A DNA stretch of 29,263 nt from CAYYVK01 sp964475145 (lineage in GTDB: Archaea > Aenigmatarchaeota > Aenigmatarchaeia > CG10238-14 > SCSR01), in the NCBI GenBank assembly GCA_964475145.1, contig CAYYVK010000006.1:1-29263 (forward strand), in the 5' to 3' direction. The number at the start of each line of letters is the position of its first letter. The stretch's first letter is position 1. The translations under genes and the position numbers were made by a program. The notes under the pieces were generated by a model. It was not told the DNA's origin, made no database searches, and worked only from the letters and a program-made list of their open reading frames with translations. Positions 20,925-28,336 of this stretch are shown piece by piece.

Positions 20925-21382
20925 CCACCCAATAGCTTGTTTATTAACCATCCTACTATAACAGACACAAAAACATACCAATAAACACCACTAAGAGCAC
21001 TGCCCAAATAAGGTATCTCAAAAGGAAGTTTAACAATATTTCCTGAGTATTTAGAACCTATCAAAGTTAGAACGATTATCGATACTGCTGCTGTTATTAT
21101 CATGCTTTTCACAGTTAATTTTATGTACTTGTTGTTCACCGAAACAAACTCCTTCATCCATTTTTCTACAGCCTCCACATTCTTGGTTTGCTGCGCAAGA
21201 CTGAGGTTTTCCCTTATTTCTGCCATCTTAGCTTTTATCTCTTCTAGAACTTGTCTCTTAACGATTAATCTGTTCAGAGCATATATTAAGCATGTAACTG
21301 TTACTGCTAAGAGTGCTAGAGCTAGTGGAGGGTAAGAGATTGTATCGAGGATTGGAGTAAGCTGTTCGAACATTTTATTCAC
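20921..21382 (-). CDS. DUF106 membrane insertase-like protein (Oxa1/EMC3 superfamily)
   Basis: A 153-residue archaeal DUF106 protein, relative of eukaryotic EMC3/TMCO1 and of bacterial YidC/Oxa1. These insert membrane proteins alongside SecYEG. It has an N-terminal transmembrane helix (about 18-38), a cytoplasmic coiled coil with the family pattern (VKRQVLEEIKAKMAEIRENL...KWMKEFVSVNNKYIKLTVK), and two C-terminal hydrophobic helices (about 92-110 and 128-150). The gene overlaps secY by 8 nt and eL14 by a TTGA, as expected for the archaeal secY-DUF106 arrangement, so the products work at the same translocon. Confidence 0.88.
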   Translation of the reverse strand: MNKMFEQLTPILDTISYPPLALALLAVTVTCLIYALNRLIVKRQVLEEIKAKMAEIRENLSLAQQTKNVEAVEKWMKEFVSVNNKYIKLTVKSMIITAAVSIIVLTLIGSKYSGNIVKLPFEIPYLGSALSGVYWYVFVSVIVGWLINKLLGG

Positions 21383-22808
21383 CTATTAGCTTTCTTATCA
21401 ATGGATGAGCCTCTTCCAAGTTTTCCATACTTAATTGTTCATAATACTGATAAATAATCATTACTGCTAGCAAAATTCCTGTTCCTGAGCCTATGGTACC
21501 AGTTATGTCTGCGAAAGCAGCTAACAACCCTACAAAAAGTCCACCAAGGAAGGCAAGAGGTTGTATGTACTTGCTTAGTACTGCTTCCATGCTTTTAGCA
21601 TCCCTTCTGTAGCCTGGAATCTGCATCCCTATAGCTTCTATCTGCTCTGCCACAGACTTTGCATCCATACCAGAAGTACTAACCCAGAAAACAGAAAAAA
21701 TTGTACAAAGAATTGCAAAAAGGGCTATGTGAATTGCTACCCGAATCCAGTCTGCAGAAGTCACTCCTGTACTAATCAGCTGAAGCAAAAAGTTTGAGGG
21801 TGTAGAGAGATAGAAAACTGCGCCACTCACAGGATTCCCATTAGCATCGTAACATCCAAGCATGCCGCATTGTAAGCCGTTCTGTGGAGTAAGACCAAAC
21901 CTCCCCAGCAACTGGAAGTTTGCAATTAGTGCACCTGCAAGGATGACTGGAATGTTGCTAGTGTAAAGTAGCTTAAGCGGCCAAGTCCTACCAAAACCAC
22001 GCAAAGCTGTAAAAGAGAGGGGTATTTCTATTGCTATGTCCTGGATGTAGACCACTATCAAGAAGACCAATGCAGTGAAAAGAATCGGTAGAAGGGTTTG
22101 TAGCATGAGGCTTCTGTTCCCTATTAAAGCATTCAAGAAGAACTGCCAAACTAGTCCTACTGGTGCATTGCCTACGCTTGGCATGCACGTAGAAAACTGG
22201 AAAGGTTTACAAGTAGCTGGTAACGGTGAGAAAAGCCTTATTAGGATTTGTGTAGCAACACCTGCTGCTATGAACAAGCTAACCCCAGAACCTATTCCCC
22301 ACTTGCTTACTAAATCGTCTAAAAGGATCACCATAAGACCACCTGCCGCAAGCTGTAGCAGAACTATTATCTTCATACTTAAAGGACCAAGAACCAAGAG
22401 TGCTCCTCCAAACACATACACTGCTGCTGTAATAAAGCAAAAAACTACTGATAAAAACTTGTTCCAAGTCTGAAACTTTTTTCTATCTTCTTCTTTTGTG
22501 GTGTCCCAGTTTAGTATTTTAGAACCTACTAAAAGCTGTAGTATAATTCCTGCTGTAACTATAGGGCTTATTCCAAGAGTCATTAGGCTGCCAAACCTAG
22601 AACCAAGAATAAGCTCTATGTACCTAAATTGCTCGTAGGTAGAAGGTTCTACCCCATAAACAGGGATGTAAGAGAGTGCAAGGTATGCTATCAGCACTAG
22701 CCCAGTCCACTTTAGCCTTGTGTTCAAGCTTTGTCTATAGCTAGGTCTTTTTACAGTAGGTATGTACCTTGTTATTCTGGTTACTAAGCTTGGTTTTTCT
22801 TCTTCCAT
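21375..22808 (-). CDS. secY: Protein translocase subunit SecY
   Basis: Central channel of the Sec translocon, 477 residues, ten predicted transmembrane segments. Family signatures: YIELILGSRFGSLMTLGISPIVTAGIILQLLVG (plug region and lateral gate), DDLVSKWGIGSGVSLFIAAGVA, IPLSFTALRG, the loop before TM9/10 with TSGMDAKSVAEQIEAIGMQIPGYRRD, and the last helices GLLAAFADITGTIGSGTGILLAV. The region between TM7 and TM8 has a longer extracellular insert (GLTPQNGLQCGMLGCYDANG) containing a pair of Cys. SecE and SecG are not in the window. It follows uL15 (44-nt space). Confidence 0.97.
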   Translation of the reverse strand: MEEEKPSLVTRITRYIPTVKRPSYRQSLNTRLKWTGLVLIAYLALSYIPVYGVEPSTYEQFRYIELILGSRFGSLMTLGISPIVTAGIILQLLVGSKILNWDTTKEEDRKKFQTWNKFLSVVFCFITAAVYVFGGALLVLGPLSMKIIVLLQLAAGGLMVILLDDLVSKWGIGSGVSLFIAAGVATQILIRLFSPLPATCKPFQFSTCMPSVGNAPVGLVWQFFLNALIGNRSLMLQTLLPILFTALVFLIVVYIQDIAIEIPLSFTALRGFGRTWPLKLLYTSNIPVILAGALIANFQLLGRFGLTPQNGLQCGMLGCYDANGNPVSGAVFYLSTPSNFLLQLISTGVTSADWIRVAIHIALFAILCTIFSVFWVSTSGMDAKSVAEQIEAIGMQIPGYRRDAKSMEAVLSKYIQPLAFLGGLFVGLLAAFADITGTIGSGTGILLAVMIIYQYYEQLSMENLEEAHPLIRKLIGE

Positions 22809-22852
22809 GATATCTTGAAATTAAGAATTCTAGGTTTAAATTTATAAAGTGG

Positions 22853-23287
22853 TCAGTCAGATGAATAAGAAATTATAATTGCTTTCCCACCAGCTGCTTC
22901 TAACTTCTTCATAGCCGACTGAGAGAATGCTTCTGCCTCCACTATTAGTGGCTTGCTCACAGAACCAGCACCTAAAAGCTTGTTGTAACCAATTTTCTTC
23001 AAGTTAATTTTTATTATCTCTCCTTCTTTCTCTACAAGCTTCTTTTCAATCAGCCTAGGCAAAATCTTTTCCAGTTCGGATAGGTTGATTGTCTTAACTT
23101 TCTTTGGCCTGGCAAAACCTTCTTTACCAAAATGTTCTGGCTCGTACTTTACAGTATAGCTCCACTTGTGCTTGTGCATTCCTGCCTTTCCTCTACCTCC
23201 TCTCGAGCCTCCTCCTCTCCACTTCTTATGACTTCCATGGTAAGTCCTTTCTCCTCTTCTGCGCTTTTTTTCTCTCCTAACAACCAT
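22853..23287 (-). CDS. rpl15: Ribosomal protein uL15
   Basis: Large-subunit protein uL15, 144 residues. The N-terminal basic extension (RREKKRRRGERTYHGSHKKWRGGGSRGGRGKAGMHKHKW as segments) binds 23S rRNA, with the conserved GRGKAGMHKHKW. The C-terminal domain ends with LLGAGSVSKPLIVEAEAFSQSAMKKLEAAGG. The start immediately follows uL30's stop. Normal archaeal length. A 44-nt gap then leads to secY in the same operon. Confidence 0.96.
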   Translation of the reverse strand: MVVRREKKRRRGERTYHGSHKKWRGGGSRGGRGKAGMHKHKWSYTVKYEPEHFGKEGFARPKKVKTINLSELEKILPRLIEKKLVEKEGEIIKINLKKIGYNKLLGAGSVSKPLIVEAEAFSQSAMKKLEAAGGKAIIISYSSD

Positions 23288-23746
23288 TCAAATCATCCTC
23301 CTAAGCAACTCGTTTATCTCTTTGCCTCTGTAGCCTAAATCACCTTTTGGGTAAAACTCTTTCACGTTTTTCAAACCTTTGGAAGGTGGTGTTAATCTAA
23401 AAACTTGCTTCAACTTCGGAAAACTTTTCATCTTAACTTTGCCGGATAAAAGAGCATCTGCTAACTCTTCAAACCCATAACCAGTAAGTTGCTTTAAAGT
23501 ATTTTCATCTACCTTTTTATCACCTTCTGACCTTAGTCTTTTCTTCAAAAGCTCTACAAGAGTTTCCTTTTCTATTTCACCCCATGTAACTGTGTGCCTA
23601 ACTACTTCCAACATGCCCTTATAATCTGGTGTCTCGGGCACTAGAACACAATTGTTGACTGCCTTGAGCCTGAGCATCTCTAGAGTATCTCTGACCTTTT
23701 TACTTAGTCCTGGTGTGCCTCTAAGTCTAACGACCGCAAACATCAC
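23288..23746 (-). CDS. rpl30: Ribosomal protein uL30
   Basis: Large-subunit protein uL30, 152 residues, the long archaeal/eukaryotic form. Signatures: VVRLRGTPGLSKKVRDTLEMLRL, NNCVLVPETPDYKGMLEVVRHTVTWGEI, and the C-terminal extension with PPSKGLKNVKEFYPKGDLGYRG. The start overlaps the end of uS5 by 4 nt (either of two adjacent ATGs). Confidence 0.96.
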   Translation of the reverse strand: MMFAVVRLRGTPGLSKKVRDTLEMLRLKAVNNCVLVPETPDYKGMLEVVRHTVTWGEIEKETLVELLKKRLRSEGDKKVDENTLKQLTGYGFEELADALLSGKVKMKSFPKLKQVFRLTPPSKGLKNVKEFYPKGDLGYRGKEINELLRRMI

Positions 23747-24456
23747 TTCCCAACCTTTTCATAAACATAAAGCCTTTTCAAAGCATTAAAAACGGCAGTA
23801 ATCAAGTTAATTCTCGTGGAAGTGTTGCCGAAAGTTTTAACCCACACATCTTTAATTCCAGCTAGCCTAAGCAATTTTTTAGTTTCATCGTCAGCAACAA
23901 GGCCAACACCCTTTGGAGCTGGCATCAGTTGCACTCTTACTGAGCCACACTTCCCAGAAACTTTATAAGGTATAGAATGGTTTCCACCACAAGCACATTC
24001 CCAACTTCCACATCCTCTTTTTACTTTTATCAAGTTTAACTTGGCCCTCTGCGTTGCTTTTTCAACAGCATTCCTAGCTTCTAGTGATTTACCTGAACCA
24101 ATACCTATGATGCCGTCTTCATTTCCAACAACAACAAAAGCATTCATCCTAAACCTTCTTCCAGATTTTTTGGTTACAGATGTAATTCTTATCGGGATTC
24201 TTTGGATGCCACCCCCTTTTCCTGTTCTTCCACCTATCAAAATCAACTCACTCTTCAAGTTTGGTAGAAGCTTATCAACAATCTCAGGTTCTTTTATTGG
24301 CTTGCCTAACTCCAAAATCTCGTCTATACTGGTAATTTTTCCCTCGAAGACCATCTTACCTAAAGAAGTCTTTGGTACCCATTTCTCTAGGGCAGGAGTT
24401 ACTTCTACCTTAACTTCCTCCGGTACTTCTGGGGTCTCTTCTTCTGGCATATTCAA
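23743..24456 (-). CDS. rps5: Ribosomal protein uS5
   Basis: Small-subunit protein uS5, 237 residues. Motifs: KTSLGKMVFEGKITSIDEIL (archaeal lead), the dsRNA-binding-like region RIPIRITSVTKKSGRRFRMNAFVVVGNEDGIIGIGSGKS, and GCGSWECACGGNHSIPYKVSGKCGSV, which has Cys pairs found in archaeal uS5. The N-terminal PEEETPEVPEEVKVEV stretch is acidic and variable. Start overlaps the uL18 stop by 4 nt. Confidence 0.96.
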   Translation of the reverse strand: MNMPEEETPEVPEEVKVEVTPALEKWVPKTSLGKMVFEGKITSIDEILELGKPIKEPEIVDKLLPNLKSELILIGGRTGKGGGIQRIPIRITSVTKKSGRRFRMNAFVVVGNEDGIIGIGSGKSLEARNAVEKATQRAKLNLIKVKRGCGSWECACGGNHSIPYKVSGKCGSVRVQLMPAPKGVGLVADDETKKLLRLAGIKDVWVKTFGNTSTRINLITAVFNALKRLYVYEKVGK

Positions 24457-24971
24457 CCACTCAAGATTTTTTGCCTTATCTTTTCAAATTCTCCAGGCAA
24501 ATTCTTAAACTTTTCCTTGTAGCTAACTATGTGCTTGCCGTATATCCGTTCTTCGCTTGGCAATACCTCTTCTGAGACAGGAACTTTTAGGCCTGCATCA
24601 ATTGCGCCTTTTACGACTGCATATATTCTAGAACCCTTCGTTGAAGGATAAAGGCCGGAATCTAGGATAGCTTCTTGTATACCCTTCCCTAAAGCTTTCT
24701 TACCAACAAGCAAACCTGTCAGATAAGCTGCTGGTAGATTGTCGCATGCAAAATTCCACCCTAGCTTCCTTAGCTCTTTGGAAGTTACACCTACTAAAGT
24801 CTTATCTCCTTTTTCCGAAAATTCTATTACTTGAGCAGTTATGTACTTCAAGCTTTTTCTAACTACCAGCCTTGGCTTTTTACTCAAGAGTAGTCTCAGC
24901 CTTTTCCTATAATCTGTCTTGTAAAGTCTTCTTCTCTTGAACGGCATCTTGTAAGTTGGTGATAACTTCAT
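24453..24971 (-). CDS. rpl18: Ribosomal protein uL18
   Basis: Large-subunit protein uL18 that binds 5S rRNA, 172 residues. Signatures: PTYKMPFKRRRLYKTDYRKRLRLLLSKKPRLVVRKS at the N-terminus (archaeal form), AAYLTGLLVGKKALGKG, EAILDSGLYPSTKGSRIYAVVKGAIDAGL. Start ATG overlaps the NMN adenylyltransferase stop by 4 nt. Confidence 0.96.
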   Translation of the reverse strand: MKLSPTYKMPFKRRRLYKTDYRKRLRLLLSKKPRLVVRKSLKYITAQVIEFSEKGDKTLVGVTSKELRKLGWNFACDNLPAAYLTGLLVGKKALGKGIQEAILDSGLYPSTKGSRIYAVVKGAIDAGLKVPVSEEVLPSEERIYGKHIVSYKEKFKNLPGEFEKIRQKILSG

Positions 24972-25513
24972 TTTCCCATTCCTTTAATTCTGTTAATTCC
25001 GTCTACCTCTTTAATTATTTTTGCTACAGCTTCAGGAACCAAACTTTCCCACTCTTCCCCTGTGTAAATTCTCCTTCTAATCTCTGTTGAACTCATGTCC
25101 TCTGTTACTTCTAGTGCCCTTACATCCCAACCTCTTTTGTTCATCTCCTCTATTTTTTGTCTATCAAACTCATCCTTAGCTGGAATGTATACAGTAACAT
25201 TGCTCTTAGGAACAAATCTCTCAGTTTTATCGTCAGCATAAAGTAAAGGAGGGTAAAATGGAACTATGTATACCCTAGACATGTCTGTACCGACTTCTTC
25301 AAGAGATTCGTGCACCATTCTATACCTCTCCCAAAAAGTAAACGGATTCTTCTCCTGCGTAAATTCTCTAAATTCAATTGTATCTTTTGGGTCCGGATTA
25401 ACTATCCCGACAACTAAGTTTTCCACTTCTTCTAAAATTTTCAGCATGCATTTTAAATGAGCATTATGAAGAGGTTGAAACCTTCCAGTGAATAAGCCAT
25501 ATCTAGGTTTCAT
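24968..25513 (-). CDS. nadM: Nicotinamide-nucleotide adenylyltransferase (archaeal NadM type)
   Basis: Makes NAD from NMN and ATP. The 181 residues form one nucleotidyltransferase domain: GLFTGRFQPLHNAHLKCM carries the HxGH-like motif (here HNAH), and the second motif is MSSTEIRRRI (family ISSTxxR). EFTQEKNPFTFWERYRMV is also diagnostic of archaeal NMNAT. Placing this gene between eL19 and uL18, with 4-nt overlaps on both sides, is unusual; the two ribosomal genes are normally adjacent in archaea. Expression of NAD synthesis would then follow the ribosomal operon. Confidence 0.93.
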   Translation of the reverse strand: MKPRYGLFTGRFQPLHNAHLKCMLKILEEVENLVVGIVNPDPKDTIEFREFTQEKNPFTFWERYRMVHESLEEVGTDMSRVYIVPFYPPLLYADDKTERFVPKSNVTVYIPAKDEFDRQKIEEMNKRGWDVRALEVTEDMSSTEIRRRIYTGEEWESLVPEAVAKIIKEVDGINRIKGMGK

Positions 25514-26093
25514 TTTTCCACCTCCTTCAGCAAGTCATGCTGCTCCAGATAAGTTCTCAGGTGGCTTCGGCTCCTGAACATTCCACCTTTTACCAACAAC
25601 CTAAGCTTTCTATAAGTTCTGTTGTCTATTTGTCCAGAAGATTTCAATTCTCTCAGCATATTCCTCAAAGCTCTGACAGTGGATATCCATCTTCTCTTCC
25701 TAGAAAGTCTTGAAAACTTTGTTCCTTTTCTGCTACCCAAACCTTTTTTCTTCTTCCTTTTTNNNNNNNNNNNNNNNNNNNNNNNNNNNNNNNNNNNNNN
25801 NNNNNNNNNNNNNNNNNNNNNNNNNNNNNNNNNNNNNNNNNNNNNNNNNNNNNNNNNNNNNNTCTTGAAAACTTTGTTCCTTTTCTGCTACCCAAACCTT
25901 TTTTCTTCTTCCTTTTTTCTTTCGGCATATGAATTTTTTCTGGCAATGCTTTTATGTACCCTTTCTTGATCAGCTTTCTCACGTCTGCCCTAGTTATAGC
26001 TTTCTCTATTTCTCCCATCTTAGTGGGGTCTAACCATACCCTACTCTTACCAACTTTGAGTATATCTGCTGCCAATCTTCTCTGCAATCTCAT
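25510..26093 (-). CDS. rpl19e: Ribosomal protein eL19 (split by a false assembly gap)
   Basis: Large-subunit protein eL19, 142 residues once the false gap is removed. N-terminal part: LQRRLAADILKVGKSRVWLDP (the classic archaeal eL19 start), then GEIEKAITRADVRKLIKKGYIKALPEK. C-terminal part: LSRKRRWISTVRALRNMLRELK...LRLLVKGGMFRSRSHLRTYLEQHDLL. The two halves lie in different frames as printed because 155 extra nt (100 N plus one 55-nt copy) are present. Both ends read GSRKGTKFSR across the join, so the gene is intact in the organism. It overlaps NMNAT by 4 nt. Confidence 0.93.
25708..25917. other. False assembly gap: 55-nt duplicate on both sides of 100 N
   Basis: N-run 25763-25862 is exactly 100 bases. 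The 55 nt to its left (25708-25762) equal the 55 nt to its right (25863-25917), as at the other gap. Collapsing them restores a single open eL19 frame, which confirms that no sequence is missing. Confidence 0.95.
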
Positions 26094-26108
26094 CTGACCA
26101 CGTATACT

Positions 26109-26117
26109 TTTATTTTA
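26109..26117 (+). promoter_or_regulatory. TATA-like box of the CBS-domain gene
   Basis: tttatttta is centred 26 nt before the ATG at 26139, in the 45-nt divergent space between eL19 and the CBS gene. It fits a leaderless start for the inserted plus-strand gene. Confidence 0.5.
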
Positions 26118-26138
26118 CGGTTTACCTTTATAATCTTT

Positions 26139-26924
26139 ATGAAAGTTGAAGAAATAATGTCTAAAGGCTTGATATGTATAGATGTAAACGAGCCAGTAAG
26201 AAATGCTTTAAAGCTCATGCAAAAGAAACGTGTCTCTAGACTTCTTGTCAAAAGAAATAAAAAGATAGTAGGAATTTTGACTGAGAGAGACTTAGCAGAA
26301 AGACTTGGCTCCGAAAAAGAAAGAAAGCTTTCAGATGCTCATGTGCACGTCTCCTCTTGCTATAGCGATAAGCTGATAACTGTAGAGAAAGATGCTGAAG
26401 TAAAAGAAGTTGCTGAGAAGATGCTAGAAAAGGGTATATCGAGTTTAGTAGTTACTGATAAAGATAACGTTATTGGAATAGTGACAAAAACCGACTTGAT
26501 AAAAATTTTGAAAGGTTGTAATGAGCCTTTAGAAAAAATAATGCAAAAAGATGTGCATAGGGTAGAAAAGGGTTCTAGACTTTTAGAGGCAAGAAAAATG
26601 ATGCTCCATTATGGTATAAAGAAGATTTTAGTGGTTGAAAAAAACAAGCTAGTAGGAATTTTAACGGAGTCTGACGTTGCAAAAACTCTTGGCCTTTTCA
26701 GGAAACTTGCTGAAGGCAAACATTGGGACAAAAAGATGAGGAAGATCCTTGTAGACGATGCTATGAGCTCGCCTGTAATTACACTTGGACCAAAGGACAC
26801 AATAGAGAAGTGTGTTAAGCTGATGCTAGAAAATGATATAAGTGGTGTTCCTATTGTAGAGGATGAGGAAATAAAGGGGATTGTTACCAAAACAGACCTT
26901 GTAAGGTTTATCTCAAAAACTTGA
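26139..26924 (+). CDS. Protein with four CBS domains
   Basis: 261 residues made of four cystathionine-beta-synthase (CBS) repeats, that is two Bateman modules. Repeat 1, IMSKGLICIDVNEPVRNALKL...VGILTERDLAERLG. Repeat 2, CYSDKLITVEKDAEVKEVAEKM...IGIVTKTDLIKIL. Repeat 3, MQKDVHRVEKGSRLLEARKMM...VGILTESDVAKTLG. Repeat 4, MSSPVITLGPKDTIEKCVKLM...KGIVTKTDLVRFI. No enzymatic domain is attached. Such proteins bind adenosyl ligands (AMP, ATP, SAM) and regulate partners; ligand and partner here are unknown. It is on the opposite strand inside the ribosomal operon, between eL19 and eL32. Confidence 0.93.
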   Translation: MKVEEIMSKGLICIDVNEPVRNALKLMQKKRVSRLLVKRNKKIVGILTERDLAERLGSEKERKLSDAHVHVSSCYSDKLITVEKDAEVKEVAEKMLEKGISSLVVTDKDNVIGIVTKTDLIKILKGCNEPLEKIMQKDVHRVEKGSRLLEARKMMLHYGIKKILVVEKNKLVGILTESDVAKTLGLFRKLAEGKHWDKKMRKILVDDAMSSPVITLGPKDTIEKCVKLMLENDISGVPIVEDEEIKGIVTKTDLVRFISKT

Positions 26925-27012
26925 AAGTTTGAGTGTCCATTCTGTGTTTAGAAAGGTCGTCATCGTTCTCAAATTTATAGCCTAACAGTTTCCCTCTAAT
27001 CCTCCAGTTCAT
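26908..27012 (-). CDS. Possible 34-residue small protein after eL32
   Basis: An ATG at 27012 opens 34 codons (MNWRIRGKLLGYKFENDDDL at the start) ending in TAA at 26908, 10 nt after the eL32 stop on the same strand. It overlaps the 3' end of the CBS gene by 17 nt. No Shine-Dalgarno motif and no family recognised. It could be chance in a 98-nt spacer. Confidence 0.25.
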   Translation of the reverse strand: MNWRIRGKLLGYKFENDDDLSKHRMDTQTFKFLR

Positions 27013-27022
27013 GAGTTTAATG

Positions 27023-27373
27023 TTAAGGATTTAAAACTTTAATCTTAAGCTCGTTGGCCCTTTTAACAATTTCTCCTCTTTTCTTTTTGCCCACTGTATG
27101 CGAAATTTTAATTGCCTCTTTTTCTGGATTAATTTTTTCCAAATCTTTCATGCTATAAATAACAACTTCCTTAAACCCTGAGGGATGTAGCCCTCTTAAG
27201 CTTTTAGGCGCTCCCCAACCAATGGAAGGCATTTTTATTTTTCCCTTTCTCCTTACCCTTATTTTGCTATGAATTCCCCTTGGCTTTCTCCAAGACTCGC
27301 TTAACCTTTTGTACGTTTGGCTTAGCCATCTTCTAAACTTCGGTTTTTTTCTTGGGTTAACCAAATCACTCAC
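27023..27373 (-). CDS. rpl32e: Ribosomal protein eL32
   Basis: Large-subunit protein eL32, 116 residues, the short core form. Signatures: KPKFRRWLSQTYKRLSESWRKPRG (family RRxxWxKxxRLxxxWRKPxG), KMPSIGWGAPKSLRGLHPSGFKEVVIY. The start overlaps the uL6 end by 8 nt. Downstream, the operon is interrupted by the plus-strand CBS gene before eL19. Confidence 0.96.
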   Translation of the reverse strand: MSDLVNPRKKPKFRRWLSQTYKRLSESWRKPRGIHSKIRVRRKGKIKMPSIGWGAPKSLRGLHPSGFKEVVIYSMKDLEKINPEKEAIKISHTVGKKKRGEIVKRANELKIKVLNP

Positions 27374-27902
27374 CCTTCGAAACTATAAAAATACCATCTT
27401 GGAACCTTCTTCTATCGTACCCAACTATTCTAGTTGCTCTTTCTATGCTTCCAGCTGTTTGGCTAACTTCATCTATATCTATACCACTAACTATTATCTC
27501 TGAACCTTCTACTTTAACTTGCACTTTCCCGAAAATCTTTGCATATCTTGGTTTTCTTTCTCCCAAAAAGTTTTGTATCACTACTTTATCACCTTCCACT
27601 TTTACTGTTATGGGAAAATGACTAAAGCAGATTTTAAGTCTGTAGACAAAGCCTTTAGTTACTCCCTGAATAGCATTTCTTATGTGAGCTGCAATTGTTC
27701 CTACCATGGCCAAGCTTTTCCTTCTTTCGGAGGTGGAAGAAACTACTATCTTTTTGTCCAGCTTTTCTATCTTCATGTCCTTTGGTAAATCAAACTTTTT
27801 CTCTATCTGGCCTTTCTCCCCAGAAACCTTTATCACGTTTCCGTTTATTTCTACGTTTACACCTTCTGGAATTAGAATTTCTCTTGAAGCCATAAGAACC
27901 AT
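27366..27902 (-). CDS. rpl6: Ribosomal protein uL6
   Basis: Large-subunit protein uL6, 178 residues, two homologous alpha/beta domains. Signatures: EILIPEGVNVEINGNVIKVSGEKGQ at the start of domain 1, AMVGTIAAHIRNAIQGVTKGFVYRLK in its end, and GSIERATRIVGYDRRRFQDGIFI at the end of domain 2. ATG 27902 overlaps the uS8 stop (TGATG); the ATG at 27893 (MASREILIP) is an equally likely start. Confidence 0.96.
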   Translation of the reverse strand: MVLMASREILIPEGVNVEINGNVIKVSGEKGQIEKKFDLPKDMKIEKLDKKIVVSSTSERRKSLAMVGTIAAHIRNAIQGVTKGFVYRLKICFSHFPITVKVEGDKVVIQNFLGERKPRYAKIFGKVQVKVEGSEIIVSGIDIDEVSQTAGSIERATRIVGYDRRRFQDGIFIVSKGE

Positions 27903-28288
27903 CAGTAAACAAAGGCTAAAAGTTTACCTCCTACATGAGCTTCTTTTGCTTTTTTATGGTCTAGAATACCTTTTGAGGTAGTTAGAATGAGTATGCCAAC
28001 GTCCTTTGCAGGCAAAAGTCTTTTTTCCCATTCTTCGAATTCGTCAACTCTAACAGAAAACCTAGGCTTTATCACGTTTGTATCTATTATCTTTCCTCTC
28101 AGGCTTACTTTAAACTTTCCAGATTTGCCGTCGTTAATGAACTCGAAAGATTCTATGTAGCCATGTTCCTCAAAGACCCTAAGCACTTCTTTTACAAGCT
28201 TTGAAGCTGGTACTATACACTCTTTCTTTCCTACTCTCTCAGCATTCTTTATTGCAGACAAGACGTCTGCCAAAAGATCGTGCCTCAT
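27902..28288 (-). CDS. rps8: Ribosomal protein uS8
   Basis: Small-subunit protein uS8, about 128 residues from the ATG at 28288 (MRHDLLADVLSAIKNAERVGKKECIVPASKL). The C-terminal half has PRFSVRVDEFEEWEKRLLPAKDVGILILTTSKGILDHKKA with the usual GILILTTSKG and ends GGKLLAFVY. A GTG at 28297 would add three residues. The ATG is preferred because a TATA-like ttttaaaa (28313-28320) lies 28 nt before it, fitting a leaderless transcript and making uS8 the first gene of this operon part. Archaea normally have uS14 just upstream; it is not here. Confidence 0.95.
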   Translation of the reverse strand: MRHDLLADVLSAIKNAERVGKKECIVPASKLVKEVLRVFEEHGYIESFEFINDGKSGKFKVSLRGKIIDTNVIKPRFSVRVDEFEEWEKRLLPAKDVGILILTTSKGILDHKKAKEAHVGGKLLAFVY

Positions 28289-28312
28289 AAACACCACGTA
28301 AAGTATATTTGG

Positions 28313-28320
28313 TTTTAAAA
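28313..28320 (-). promoter_or_regulatory. TATA-like box at the head of the ribosomal operon
   Basis: ttttaaaa is centred about 28 nt before the uS8 ATG (28288), in the 48-nt space after the unrelated gene at 28337. It suggests that transcription of uS8-uL6-eL32 begins here. Confidence 0.4.
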
Positions 28321-28336
28321 TGATTAATTTTAAGGG

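Noticed and set aside
22075..22473. Plus-strand 132-codon open frame
   Set aside because: It is antisense to SecY, whose motifs are continuous in the other direction.
24041..24508. Plus-strand 155-codon open frame
   Set aside because: It is the antisense of uS5, which has full family motifs and operon context.
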